64,000 bases of DNA from Candidatus Peregrinibacteria bacterium (lineage in GTDB: Bacteria; Patescibacteriota; Gracilibacteria; UBA1369): positions 203,759-267,758 of the forward strand of contig PLYH01000002.1 in NCBI GenBank assembly GCA_003153355.1. Reading direction: 5' to 3'. Position 1 is the first letter of the stretch. Each line of letters opens with the position of its first letter. Made by a program: the position numbers and the translations under genes. This document shows positions 1 to 7,692 of the stretch, one piece after another. The notes under the pieces were generated by a model. It made no database searches. It saw only the letters and a list, made by a program, of their open reading frames with translations, and was not told where the DNA came from.

Positions 1-417
1 CTGTTCAGCGGTCATGACGGTGCGGTTGTAAACTGAGACGTCGGCATAAATCGGGTTTTCGTTCATTTCCTGAAAAGCATCCATATTCATGCCTGCCGTT
101 GAGAACTGTCCGATAATAGCCAGTACCGGCATATGATCTTCGCGCGCATCATATAAACCATTCAGCAAATGCGTCCCTCCCGGCCCGGCGCTCCCAAAAC
201 AAACTCCCAGGTGTCCGGTAAATTTTGCATGCATGCTCGCCGCCATCGCCCCGACTTCTTCATGCCGCACCTGTATATAGCTGATTTTGTCTTTCTCAGC
301 TAAAAGGGCATCCATGAGAGTATTTATTGAGCCGCCTGGAATACCATAAATATGTTTTACTCCCCACTCTTCCAGTACTTTTACTGCTGCAATACCAGAT
401 TTAATTGTGTCCTCCAT
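1..417 (-). CDS. thiamine-diphosphate-dependent pyruvate oxidase-like enzyme (N-terminal part)
   Basis: The gene runs off the left edge, so only the first 139 residues are visible. They match the N-terminal pyrimidine-binding domain of ThDP enzymes of the pyruvate oxidase/acetolactate synthase superfamily. IYGIPGGS lies near residue 25, the RHEEVGAMAA segment carries the catalytic-type Glu that activates thiamine, and FGSAGPGGTHLLNGLYDA follows. The GIPGGS and GPGGTHLLNGLYDA wording is closer to pyruvate oxidase than to acetolactate synthase. A pyruvate oxidase would decarboxylate pyruvate to acetate or acetyl phosphate; the true substrate cannot be settled from this fragment. The start is the ATG at 417, which lies 13 bases from the 3' end of tRNA-Tyr. 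Confidence 0.8.
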   Translation of the reverse strand, partial: MEDTIKSGIAAVKVLEEWGVKHIYGIPGGSINTLMDALLAEKDKISYIQVRHEEVGAMAASMHAKFTGHLGVCFGSAGPGGTHLLNGLYDAREDHMPVLAIIGQFSTAGMNMDAFQEMNENPIYADVSVYNRTVMTAEQ

Positions 418-429
418 AAAATAGAAAAA

Positions 430-515
430 TGGTGGGCAGAGAAGGATTCGAACCTTCGTAGGCGTGAGCCAGCAGATTTACAGTCTGCCCTCGTTGGCCG
501 CTTGAGTATCTGCCC
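430..515 (-). tRNA. tRNA-Tyr (GTA)
   Basis: Reading the minus strand, a 7-bp acceptor stem (GGGCAGA/TCTGCCC), an anticodon loop with GTA, a long variable arm and a TTCGAAT T-loop are all present. The long variable arm is the class II form typical of bacterial tRNA-Tyr. The terminal CCA is encoded at 430-432. Confidence 0.96.
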
Positions 516-592
516 AAAAGCTTTGCAAGTATAGAGTATGCTTTTTAAAAAATCCAGAGGTCCGGACCGCTGACAGCCCGCGACTTTTCCAA

Positions 593-1711
593 TTACTTCC
601 CGGCCTTTTTGTCGACGTCTTTTTTTGAATCGATAAGTTTTTCCATATCGCCGATGTGCTGGGAAAGTTTATCAATCCACTGATGAATAATCCCGAACGG
701 TGTCGGATCTTTTTCCGGCGCGCGAGTGAATAAGCGTTTTATCACGCTCGTTGAACGTTCTTCATCTGCCGTTTGAGCCTGCCTTTTTGCAGATTTTTGT
801 CCTTCAAGTTTTTTCCGTTCAAGATGAATTTCGCGGAGCGCCTTGCGGATTTCATCCATGTCCAATTCACCGAGCATCCAGCGGATATTTTCTCCGTACA
901 GCGCATGGGCTCGCACCACTGCCTCTGCAAAAACAAGTTCAATTTCCGAAAGAAGTCCGTGCCAGGTGCCGGTCGTTTCATCATCATGCGGCATCTCAAA
1001 AACTTCGGCTGCTTCGGCCTGATCGTGCATTGCGTCCGTGGCGCCTTGAAGGTGATGAATCTGCTGCGAAGTGTGATAAACCGTTGAAGCAAGTCCGATG
1101 CCGGTCGTTTGAATAACCGCTTTCAGGTAAGCGTCGACAATCTCAAAAACCTGAATGACGTTTCTCGGCTCTTCCAAAAACCGCGGTTCGTTACCGATGC
1201 GGTCAAACAAGCCCATCATTTCATGATTTGGAGCCAGAACGGCAGGTTGCTTTTCAGCAGAAGATTCGGATTTTGGTAAAAAACGCATTTCATCCCTGGC
1301 AGCGGAAAGTTTGGTCCTAAGCATTTGAGTATTGGTGGTATTGAGCGCCGGCAGACCCGTGGCATTGTCCATATGCATGGGCACGACAAACGAACGGATG
1401 ATCGATTTAAGTCTGGACAGCAATTCCCTAAAAACGCGATTTAATGCTCCTATATCGTGAAGAATAGCGCGCTGGTGCAAGGCATCGTTCACGCCTCGGT
1501 GAAGATCGCTCTCGCGGAATACATGAAGAATTTGAGAGATTTGATAATTCGCCCACTGAACATCCTGGGCCATGTCGGCATATTGAGCCCCGATTTCTGC
1601 TTCCGCCCCGCCCCGGACCGCAAGATGATAATCACCTTTATCAACAACCACGGGCTGTTCGCGGACAAGAATACCTTGAGGTTCATCTTTCGGCTCATTT
1701 TCGTTCGGCAT
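593..1711 (-). CDS. unrecognised soluble protein, 372 aa
   Basis: I do not recognise a family. The product is hydrophilic, with no signal peptide or membrane segment, and its C-terminal third is rich in Lys/Glu/Arg and probably helical. The middle holds runs with HLQGATDAMHDQAEAAEVF character that read as long amphipathic helices. It starts at ATG 1711, divergently from the small gene at 1835, and the roughly 120-base gap contains a plausible promoter for that neighbour. Codon use is like the rest of the window, so it looks like a real native gene. No function is proposed. Confidence 0.7.
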   Translation of the reverse strand: MPNENEPKDEPQGILVREQPVVVDKGDYHLAVRGGAEAEIGAQYADMAQDVQWANYQISQILHVFRESDLHRGVNDALHQRAILHDIGALNRVFRELLSRLKSIIRSFVVPMHMDNATGLPALNTTNTQMLRTKLSAARDEMRFLPKSESSAEKQPAVLAPNHEMMGLFDRIGNEPRFLEEPRNVIQVFEIVDAYLKAVIQTTGIGLASTVYHTSQQIHHLQGATDAMHDQAEAAEVFEMPHDDETTGTWHGLLSEIELVFAEAVVRAHALYGENIRWMLGELDMDEIRKALREIHLERKKLEGQKSAKRQAQTADEERSTSVIKRLFTRAPEKDPTPFGIIHQWIDKLSQHIGDMEKLIDSKKDVDKKAGK

Positions 1712-1781
1712 GCTTCAAAAATAATAAATACGGCGGCGGTCATTCTACGAATCCTGCATTGGATAATCAAGAGCATTTCTA

Positions 1782-1811
1782 TTGCTTTTTTAAGCCAAAA
1801 TGGACTACAAT
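1782..1811 (+). promoter_or_regulatory. predicted sigma70-type promoter for the gene at 1835
   Basis: TTGCTT (1782-1787) and TACAAT (1806-1811) are 18 bases apart, about 23 bases before the ATG at 1835. Predicted by eye only. Confidence 0.45.
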
Positions 1812-1834
1812 AAACTCCAATAACAAGCACGATT

Positions 1835-2308
1835 ATGAACAGACCAAGTGTTCCGCCATTCTATGGAGAAGAATCATCTCCCGGTGTGCCGGTACGACGC
1901 CCGTCAGTTCCTCCGCGAAGTCCCTCAATTCCGCCTGCACCAAGCTCATCAGTACGCGCAGCTCCGATCCGCGGGACAGAAATTGTTGTGCAAAGAGCCA
2001 AGGAAGATCCTGTTCTCGCTCAAAGGGTGAGTGCATTTTTGCACGGATTTGATCAGCTTCCAAAAGAAGAAAAAACCGCGAAAATTCAGGCCCTCAGACA
2101 GACAGACCCTGCTCTTTTTACGGCAGTTCAGGGTTATTTTACGCGCAAAAACACCCAGGAGGCCCGCGACCGCATTGAAGCTTCACAGGCTTCACGCGAC
2201 AGCGCGAGAGAGATTGATGCCAAATTAACAGGCACTCAGGGAAAAATTGCCAATGAAGTAAAGACCGCTTTGGATCCTCATGTGAACATTCCCCGCAAGT
2301 CCGCCTAA
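1835..2308 (+). CDS. unrecognised Pro-rich small protein, 157 aa
   Basis: The N-terminal 45 residues are rich in Pro, Ser and Arg (for example RRPSVPPRSPSIPPAPSS), which suggests a disordered tail. The remaining 110 residues are charged and helical, with a TAKIQALRQTDPALFTAVQG segment. There is no signal peptide or membrane span. It is followed directly by tRNA-Thr on the opposite strand. The start ATG lies 23 bases after a predicted -10 box. I do not recognise the family and propose no function. Confidence 0.65.
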   Translation: MNRPSVPPFYGEESSPGVPVRRPSVPPRSPSIPPAPSSSVRAAPIRGTEIVVQRAKEDPVLAQRVSAFLHGFDQLPKEEKTAKIQALRQTDPALFTAVQGYFTRKNTQEARDRIEASQASRDSAREIDAKLTGTQGKIANEVKTALDPHVNIPRKSA

Positions 2309-2325
2309 ATTTCATTCACGCAAAA

Positions 2326-2401
2326 TGGAGCCGCCTGTCGGATTTGAACCGACGACCCACAGTTTACAAAACTGTTGCTCTACCAGCTGAGCTAAGGCGG
2401 C
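2326..2401 (-). tRNA. tRNA-Thr (TGT)
   Basis: Minus-strand cloverleaf: acceptor GCCGCCT/AGGCGGC, anticodon stem ACAGT/ACTGT around TGT, T-stem GTCGG/CCGAC with loop TTCAAAT. The discriminator is T and CCA is encoded at 2326-2328. Confidence 0.96.
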
Positions 2402-2479
2402 TGATTTTTTTTGCTGGAGACTAAAAATGCCCAAATTAAGGCAGGGAGATGATATGGGAAGAAGCTTTCACTGTCAAAT

Positions 2480-2509
2480 TTGGGACTGAAAAGGCGGTCA
2501 TGGTATTCT
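2480..2509 (+). promoter_or_regulatory. predicted promoter of murB
   Basis: TTGGGA (2480-2485) and TATTCT (2504-2509) are separated by 18 bases. The -10 lies only 9 bases before the ATG at 2519, so the transcript would have almost no leader. The TTG at 2480 is in frame with murB but is better explained as the -35 box than as a start codon. Confidence 0.5.
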
Positions 2510-2518
2510 TATGTCATC

Positions 2519-3499
2519 ATGAATTCTGCTTATCAACGGCTCATCGCCGCATTTCCGGAAACTGAACAAGATAAACCGCTCGCGCCGTTTGTTACTTTTG
2601 GCATCGGCGGACCGGCAGATCTGTTTTACAAACTCACGGATACCTCAAAATTTGAACCGCTCATCAAAACCGCAAAAGAACTCGGTATTCCTTTTTTTGT
2701 GCTTGGAGGAGGCAGCAACACGATTTTTGCCGATGAAGGGTTTCGCGGACTGGTCATTCACATGGCCGCAAAAAGTATGGCATTGGAAACTTCGGACTCC
2801 GAAGCCCGCACGATTGTCTCCGATTCCGGCGTCTTGCTTTCGCAGGTCATCCAGTTCTCGCTCAAACATAAACTTTCCGGCATGGAAAAAATGATGGGGC
2901 TCCCGGGTACTATTGGGGGCGCAGTGAGAGGCAACGCCGGCGCATTTGGCATCGAAATCGCCGATGTTTTCCACAAAGCCCTGATGTATTCGCCTCAAAA
3001 AGGTTTGTACGAAGCCGGTAAAGCCTCGATGGAGTTCGGCTACCGCACCTCAAAAGTCAAAAAAGACCAGGCAGCTGCCGGAATATCAGCCGAAATCGTT
3101 CTAAAAGTCTGGCTCAAGCTCACTCTAGCTGACCCCGCAACCGCCAAAGCCGCGCAAGAAGAAGCCCTGGATATCGTTAAAAACCGCATCAGCAAGCAAC
3201 CCAAAGGCAAATGTTCCGGTTCATTTTTCAAAAACCCCGTCACACCCGACTATAATAAGCCTCAGCCGCAGGAGACCAAAGCAGGCTACCTCCTTGAGCA
3301 AATCGACGCCAAAGGACTCAAAGTAGGCGGAGTCCAGGTTTCGGCCCAGCATGCCAACTGGTTGATGAATATAGGAAATGGTACCCAAAAAGACGTTCTT
3401 GAGATCAGTAAGGTCCTTCAAACCAAGGTCAAAGAGCGCTTCGGTGTGCAGCTGGAACGGGAAGTTCAGCTCGTTTCACCTGAGGGCTTCCTTATTTAA
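2519..3499 (+). CDS. murB: UDP-N-acetylenolpyruvoylglucosamine reductase
   Basis: MurB is the FAD- and NADPH-dependent cytosolic enzyme that reduces the enolpyruvyl product of MurA to UDP-N-acetylmuramic acid. At 326 residues it has normal length. Visible signatures are TFGIGGPADL near the N-terminus, the FAD-binding LGGGSNTIF, GLPGTIGGAVRGNAGAFG in the substrate domain, the CSGSFFKNP segment carrying the catalytic Ser region, and VSAQHANWLMNIGNGT near the C-terminus. I chose the ATG at 2519 because it begins just after a -10 box and places the N-terminus at the family's usual distance from the FAD domain. murA (45620) and murI (27312) are also in this window. Confidence 0.95.
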   Translation: MNSAYQRLIAAFPETEQDKPLAPFVTFGIGGPADLFYKLTDTSKFEPLIKTAKELGIPFFVLGGGSNTIFADEGFRGLVIHMAAKSMALETSDSEARTIVSDSGVLLSQVIQFSLKHKLSGMEKMMGLPGTIGGAVRGNAGAFGIEIADVFHKALMYSPQKGLYEAGKASMEFGYRTSKVKKDQAAAGISAEIVLKVWLKLTLADPATAKAAQEEALDIVKNRISKQPKGKCSGSFFKNPVTPDYNKPQPQETKAGYLLEQIDAKGLKVGGVQVSAQHANWLMNIGNGTQKDVLEISKVLQTKVKERFGVQLEREVQLVSPEGFLI

Positions 3500-3511
3500 G
3501 CTCAAGGCCTG

Positions 3512-3540
3512 TTGCTTTTTTTATGAAAATTTGGTAGAAT
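3512..3540 (+). promoter_or_regulatory. predicted promoter of the first pilin gene
   Basis: TTGCTT (3512-3517) and TAGAAT (3535-3540) with an exact 17-base spacer and a GG just before the -10. The ATG follows at 3584. Confidence 0.6.
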
Positions 3541-3583
3541 AGAAGGAAGTTTAAACAAAATACAAATTTAACCCCATCAAAAT

Positions 3584-3976
3584 ATGTCAAAAAAATCCCT
3601 CAAACACATTGCCGTTGGCTTTGTGACAAGTATGGCACTCATGATGTCAACCATGATCCCAGCGGTTCATGCTCAAGGCTTCATTAGTCCTACGGACAAT
3701 CCATCAGCTGTATCTACAGCTACACAGGGTCAAGGTAGTTTCCGCCAGTTGGCTCTCACCATTGTGAACTTCTTCCTGACGTTCCTTGGTTTGATCGCAG
3801 TGGTCATGTTGATTTACGGAGGTTTCCTTTACATCAGTGCTGCAGGTAACCAGGAACATATCGAAAAAGCTAAGAAAATCATTTTGTATGCAGTTGTAGG
3901 TATTATCGTGATCTTGCTCTCATTTGCTATCGTCAACACCGTTCTCTCGGCCGGTAGTGGTGCAGCAACGACCTAA
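3584..3976 (+). CDS. TrbC/VirB2-like pilin-type membrane protein, copy 1
   Basis: A 130-residue protein with a Sec signal peptide (MSKKSLKHIAVGFVTS, hydrophobic core, likely cleavage after VHA at about residue 30). Two membrane segments follow (about 60-85 and 100-122), separated by a short charged loop with EHIEKAKKII. This hairpin layout is that of VirB2/TrbC-type pilins and of the T4SS-pilin-like family common in Patescibacteria. The family assignment is from layout, not from a search. It has its own promoter and terminator, so it is a single-gene unit. No other type IV secretion gene lies in the window, so a role in a secretion or surface filament is inferred. The upstream ACCCC...CAAAAT stretch is shared with copy 2, and no Shine-Dalgarno is visible. 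Confidence 0.75.
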   Translation: MSKKSLKHIAVGFVTSMALMMSTMIPAVHAQGFISPTDNPSAVSTATQGQGSFRQLALTIVNFFLTFLGLIAVVMLIYGGFLYISAAGNQEHIEKAKKIILYAVVGIIVILLSFAIVNTVLSAGSGAATT

Positions 3977-3990
3977 TCGAAAAAGACTAT

Positions 3991-4023
3991 CAAAAGCCCC
4001 GGCTAAACCCCGGGGCTTTTTTG
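3991..4023 (+). terminator. rho-independent terminator after pilin copy 1
   Basis: AGCCCCGG (3995-4002) pairs with CCGGGGCT (4010-4017) around a 7-base loop and is followed by a run of Ts. Confidence 0.92.
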
Positions 4024-4049
4024 TTCCGCTTCAAGACTCATGCTAAAAT
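4021..4049 (+). promoter_or_regulatory. predicted promoter of the second pilin gene
   Basis: TTGTTC (4021-4026) and TAAAAT (4044-4049), spacer 17. The -35 begins right at the T-tract of the preceding terminator, so the two pilins are separately transcribed. Confidence 0.5.
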
Positions 4050-4092
4050 TCCAAAGAAAGCCGGGCAATGAAAATCTAACCCCTACAAAATT

Positions 4093-4455
4093 ATGTCAAA
4101 AAAATCCCTCAAACACATTGCCGTCGGTTTTGTAACGAGCATTGCATTGATGATGTCATCAGTGATCCCGGCAGTTCACGCTCAGGCTGTCAGTACAGCT
4201 CCGCTTACCGATGGAAGTTCCCCGCAATTTTATCTGACCTTGATAAATTTTGTCCTCATTTTCCTCGCGGTGATTGCAATGGTTATGATCATTTACGGAG
4301 GGTTTCTCTATCTTTCGGGCAAAGGAAGCAGGGAAAAGATCGTATCTTCAAAAAAGATCATCTTCTACGCCGTCATCGGCATCATTGTGATTCTGCTCAT
4401 ATTCGCGCTCGCCAACACGCTGCTTGCGAATGCATATCATGTGGTCAACTACTAA
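4093..4455 (+). CDS. TrbC/VirB2-like pilin-type membrane protein, copy 2
   Basis: A 120-residue paralogue of the preceding gene. The first 15 residues are identical and the signal peptide nearly so. The mature part has diverged, especially the short region between the signal peptide and the first membrane span. The two-span hairpin is kept: LTLINFVLIFLAVIAMVMII, then a basic loop GSREKIVSSKKII, then AVIGIIVILLIFALANTLL. Two tandem genes with separate promoters and terminators suggest different expression levels or two subunits of one filament; this is inference. No Shine-Dalgarno is visible before the ATG. Confidence 0.75.
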   Translation: MSKKSLKHIAVGFVTSIALMMSSVIPAVHAQAVSTAPLTDGSSPQFYLTLINFVLIFLAVIAMVMIIYGGFLYLSGKGSREKIVSSKKIIFYAVIGIIVILLIFALANTLLANAYHVVNY

Positions 4456-4484
4456 TAAAATGACGTCCAGCAAAGATTACCCAG

Positions 4485-4514
4485 AGCCCCCGTCCATTTG
4501 AACGGGGCTTTTTT
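4485..4514 (+). terminator. rho-independent terminator after pilin copy 2
   Basis: AGCCCC..GT pairs with AC..GGGGCT with one bulged C, then TTTTTT. It separates the pilins from the aromatic operon. Confidence 0.9.
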
Positions 4515-4515
4515 G

Positions 4516-4544
4516 TTGCCCTTTAGAGCAATCAATCCTATGCT
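4516..4544 (+). promoter_or_regulatory. predicted promoter of the aromatic amino acid operon
   Basis: TTGCCC (4516-4521) and TATGCT (4539-4544) with a 17-base spacer. The aroA ATG at 4551 is 6 bases past the -10, the expected transcription start, so the mRNA is probably leaderless. Confidence 0.5.
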
Positions 4545-4550
4545 GAACTC

Positions 4551-5885
4551 ATGAAACTCATTGTCCAGCCAGCAAAAAATTTTGAAGGCGAAGCTACGCC
4601 GCCCAGTTCCAAATCTCATTCTGTGCGCGCGCTCATCCTGGCAACGCTCGCACAAGGAACGTCCTACCTCTACAATCTTCTGGATGCCGATGACGGCCAC
4701 GCCGCCATTGAAGTCTGCAAAGATTTGGGCGCGACAATTACTTTCAAGAAAAACGCCACGGGCGGTCTGGATGTGATCGTCAAAAGTGAAGGCGTGCCGC
4801 TGAACACACTGACGACCGATCTTTTTTCTTCCAATTCCGGCATCACGACCACGTTCGTCATTCCGCTCATCGGTCTGCGCAAAAACACGGACATCTCTTT
4901 GACGCTTTCCTGCGGCGAACAGATGCAGAAACGTCCGCTCAAAAGCATCATTCAGGCCGTGAAAAATCTTGGTATGGACGTGAAATGTTTTGATAATAAC
5001 GACAACTGCCCTCTGGGTTTGAGTGGAAATTTGATCGGCGGTTACTGCGCGGTGGACGGAACAAATTCGCAGTACGTTTCAGCCCTGCTCCTTAGCCTGC
5101 CTGCGGCGCAAAAAAATTCGGTGATTAAGGTGAGAAATTTACAGGAGCGTCCTTACGTGGACATGACTTTAGCATGGCTGGCTGAGCAGAATATCCGCAT
5201 CGGCCATTCTAAAAGAACCGAAGGCGCTGATACCGTGGACACCTTCAAAATTTTTGGAAATCAGGAATACCAGCCGTTCACAAAAACCATGCCCGGCGAT
5301 TTTTCTTCGGCTTCGTACCTGATAGCGGCAGCGGTTTTACTGCCGGGAGAAGTCATTTTTCACGGACTCGACATGGAAGATCCGCAAGGTGATAAAAGAA
5401 TTATTTCCATCCTTCAGGAGATGGGCGCGGATATTCAGATTGAAAAAACGGCGCGCGATAATACGATAAAAATTACGGGAGGCAGATCCTTAAAAGGCAT
5501 GACCATCGACTGCGGCGACATGCCGGATATGCTGCCGACGCTTGCCGTTATTGGGACTCAGGCGCAGGGAAGCACGACACTGTTGAATGTTGCCAATGCC
5601 CGCATCAAGGAAACCGACCGCATCAAATCCATGGCTGCGGAACTGACAAAAATGGGTGCCCGTGTCGAAGAAAAAAAATCCTCTCTCACGATTTTCCAGA
5701 GCAAATTGCACCACGCCAAACTCCACGGATATTCCGATCACCGCACCATCATGGCTCTCGCCCTTGCGGGAATGCTTGCAGACGGAACAACGACCATCGA
5801 CACGGCTGAAAACATCAACAAAACATTCCCAAGCTTCGCGGACATGATGAACCGTTTAGGCGCAAATATGGAGCTCGCAACGTAA
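4551..5885 (+). CDS. aroA: 3-phosphoshikimate 1-carboxyvinyltransferase (EPSP synthase)
   Basis: The sixth shikimate-pathway enzyme transfers enolpyruvyl from PEP to shikimate-3-phosphate. The 444 residues show the substrate-binding PPSSKSHSVRALI at the N-terminus, SCGEQMQKRPLKSIIQAVKN, the catalytic KETDRIKSMAAEL segment, and a C-terminal YSDHRTIMALALAG. Oddly, the usual GNAGTxxR loop that contacts PEP (and is the glyphosate-sensitivity loop) reads SSNSGITTTF at about residues 91-100, without the Gly-Asn-Ala-Gly core or the Arg. It is the first gene of a run of ten collinear genes for phenylalanine synthesis. The start is the ATG 6 bases after a -10 box. Confidence 0.93.
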   Translation: MKLIVQPAKNFEGEATPPSSKSHSVRALILATLAQGTSYLYNLLDADDGHAAIEVCKDLGATITFKKNATGGLDVIVKSEGVPLNTLTTDLFSSNSGITTTFVIPLIGLRKNTDISLTLSCGEQMQKRPLKSIIQAVKNLGMDVKCFDNNDNCPLGLSGNLIGGYCAVDGTNSQYVSALLLSLPAAQKNSVIKVRNLQERPYVDMTLAWLAEQNIRIGHSKRTEGADTVDTFKIFGNQEYQPFTKTMPGDFSSASYLIAAAVLLPGEVIFHGLDMEDPQGDKRIISILQEMGADIQIEKTARDNTIKITGGRSLKGMTIDCGDMPDMLPTLAVIGTQAQGSTTLLNVANARIKETDRIKSMAAELTKMGARVEEKKSSLTIFQSKLHHAKLHGYSDHRTIMALALAGMLADGTTTIDTAENINKTFPSFADMMNRLGANMELAT

Positions 5886-5889
5886 AATT

Positions 5890-6438
5890 ATGAAACACAT
5901 CATCCTGATCGGTTTTAAAAACGCCGGAAAGTCGACCATCGGAAAAGAGCTTGCAAAAGAGCTTAAAAGGCCATTTGTTGATTTGGACGAAAAAATTGAA
6001 GAAGCGTACGGACAAAAAGTGCGCATGCAGCCCGGTCGCGGCGGGAAAATTCTCTCATGCCGCGCCATCATGGAACAGCACGGCGAACCATATTTCCGCG
6101 AACTGGAACAAAAAGTTTTAAGCGAAGTCCTTCAAAATCCGGAATCCTTGGTGCTTGCCGTTGGCGGTGGAACACCAATGTCGGCGGCGAACGGGGGTCT
6201 TTTGAGTTTGCATATCATCGTGGAAGTTTCCGCTCCACAAGACGTTGTTTTTAAGCGTATTATGATCAAGGGAAAGCCTGCCTTTTTCCCGGAAAATGAA
6301 GAGCCGGAAGATGGCTTCCAAAAGCTATGGAATGAACGGAATCCGGTGTTTAAAAAACTCGCGAACGTCGCCGTGGAAAATAACGGTTCGGTTGAATCCG
6401 CCGTTTCCGAGCTTATGCAAAAACTCAAAAATTTATAA
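5890..6438 (+). CDS. aroK: shikimate kinase
   Basis: Phosphorylates shikimate at the 3-hydroxyl with ATP. The Walker A loop reads GFKNAGKST (residues 6-14), followed by the shikimate-binding VDLDEKIEEAYG, then FRELE and VGGGTPM. With 182 residues it is slightly long. An extra stretch of about 14 residues (MQPGRGGKILSCRAIM) sits between the YG of the shikimate-binding region and the GEPYFRELE motif, where most shikimate kinases have a short link. It starts 4 bases after the aroA stop, within the same operon. Identity is secure; the meaning of the insertion is unknown. Confidence 0.9.
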   Translation: MKHIILIGFKNAGKSTIGKELAKELKRPFVDLDEKIEEAYGQKVRMQPGRGGKILSCRAIMEQHGEPYFRELEQKVLSEVLQNPESLVLAVGGGTPMSAANGGLLSLHIIVEVSAPQDVVFKRIMIKGKPAFFPENEEPEDGFQKLWNERNPVFKKLANVAVENNGSVESAVSELMQKLKNL

Positions 6439-6448
6439 CCAACTTTTT

Positions 6449-6886
6449 ATGAATATCATTTTGCTGATTCACGGGCCCAACCTCAATTTTCTGGGACGCC
6501 GCGACCCCAAACACTACGGCGATATCACGCTGCCGAAACTTGAAATGCTTGTAAAAAAAGAAGCGAAAAAATACGGATGCGTCGTGAAATGCTTCCAGTC
6601 GAACCATGAAGGCGAACTGATCGATTATATCCAGAAAAATGCTCCGAGCGCCAAAGGAATCATCATCAACCCCGGCGCATTTACGCACTACAGTTTTGCC
6701 CTTCATGATGCGCTTCTTGACGCCGAAATGGCCGCCGTTGAAGTGCATCTTTCCAGCATCTCCAAACGCGAATCGTGGCGAAAAACTTCCGTCACTGCGC
6801 CAGCCTGCATCGGACAAATCAGCGGGAAAAAGGAAAAAAGTTATCTCGAAGCGCTCGCTCTTCTGGCCAAAAAAATCAAGTTATGA
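6449..6886 (+). CDS. aroQ: type II 3-dehydroquinate dehydratase
   Basis: Converts 3-dehydroquinate to 3-dehydroshikimate by anti-elimination. The 145-residue length and motifs fit the dodecameric type II family: IHGPNLNFLGRRD at the N-terminus with the catalytic loop Arg and Tyr, IINPGAFTHYS for substrate binding, and EVHLSSI with the general-acid His. I chose the ATG at 6449 because it puts GPNLN at the usual position; upstream in-frame codons lie inside aroK. Its TGA stop overlaps the aroE ATG (ATGA). Confidence 0.95.
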   Translation: MNIILLIHGPNLNFLGRRDPKHYGDITLPKLEMLVKKEAKKYGCVVKCFQSNHEGELIDYIQKNAPSAKGIIINPGAFTHYSFALHDALLDAEMAAVEVHLSSISKRESWRKTSVTAPACIGQISGKKEKSYLEALALLAKKIKL

Positions 6887-7692
6887 TCAACGCGCAAACA
6901 ATGCTCAATGCCGTTACGGGGTATCCTCTCGGGCACACCTTGAGTCCGCAGCTTCATCAAATCATTTACCGGAATTTAAAAATCAACGCGGTCATGCTTG
7001 CATTCCCGAATCAGGATATCGGCGAAATGATGACGGTCATGCGCACGCTGCCTGTTCATCTTTTGGCAGTGACGATTCCGCATAAAAAAGCCGTCATTGG
7101 CCATCTCGATTTCGTTGATGAAACCGCTAAAAAAATCGGCGCGGTCAATACGGTCATCAATAAAAATGGAAAACTTCATGGCTATAACACCGATGTCATC
7201 GGCATTCAAAATGCCCTCAAGTCCGTAAATCTCAGCAATAAAAATGTGTTGATCCTTGGAGCAGGAGGAGCGGCAAGACCGTTATGTTTTTTTCTTCGTC
7301 AGGAACGCGCCAATATTTTCTGCCATAACCGCACGATGGAAAAAGCCGAAGAACTCATGAACGAATTCGGAGGGAAACCTATTCAAGAAAATGAGCTTGA
7401 GAAAGCCAAAATCGACGTCATCATCAACGCAACGCCTGTCGGCATGAAACCTGAGCCCGGTGAATCTCCTTTTCCGAAAAATCTGCTGCATGCTGGTCAG
7501 ACGGTTTTTGATTGTGTGTATAATCCTATCGAAACGCAGCTGTTGAAAGATGCAAAACAGGCCGGAGCCGCAACAATTTCCGGCATCGACATGCTGATGG
7601 GCCAGGCGATAGCCCAGGTGGAATTATGGCAAGGGAAAGCGCCGAATTACGATGACATCGCTTCACAATTTCTTCAATTGGTAAACGTATGA
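6883..7692 (+). CDS. aroE: shikimate dehydrogenase
   Basis: Reduces 3-dehydroshikimate to shikimate with NADPH. The 269 residues show HTLSPQLHQ (substrate Ser), LAVTIPHKKA with the catalytic Lys, GAVNTVINKNGKLHGYNTD with the partner Asp, and the Rossmann LGAGGAARPL. The start at 6883 overlaps the aroQ stop by four bases and its own stop region overlaps the next start (ATGA), the sign of translational coupling. All family hallmarks are present and nothing is missing. Confidence 0.95.
   Translation: MINAQTMLNAVTGYPLGHTLSPQLHQIIYRNLKINAVMLAFPNQDIGEMMTVMRTLPVHLLAVTIPHKKAVIGHLDFVDETAKKIGAVNTVINKNGKLHGYNTDVIGIQNALKSVNLSNKNVLILGAGGAARPLCFFLRQERANIFCHNRTMEKAEELMNEFGGKPIQENELEKAKIDVIINATPVGMKPEPGESPFPKNLLHAGQTVFDCVYNPIETQLLKDAKQAGAATISGIDMLMGQAIAQVELWQGKAPNYDDIASQFLQLVNV

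Noticed and set aside
2480..2518. Upstream TTG start for murB
   Set aside because: The TTG coincides with the predicted -35 box and would add residues not typical of MurB. The same logic rejects the TTG starts at 34270 and 35986.
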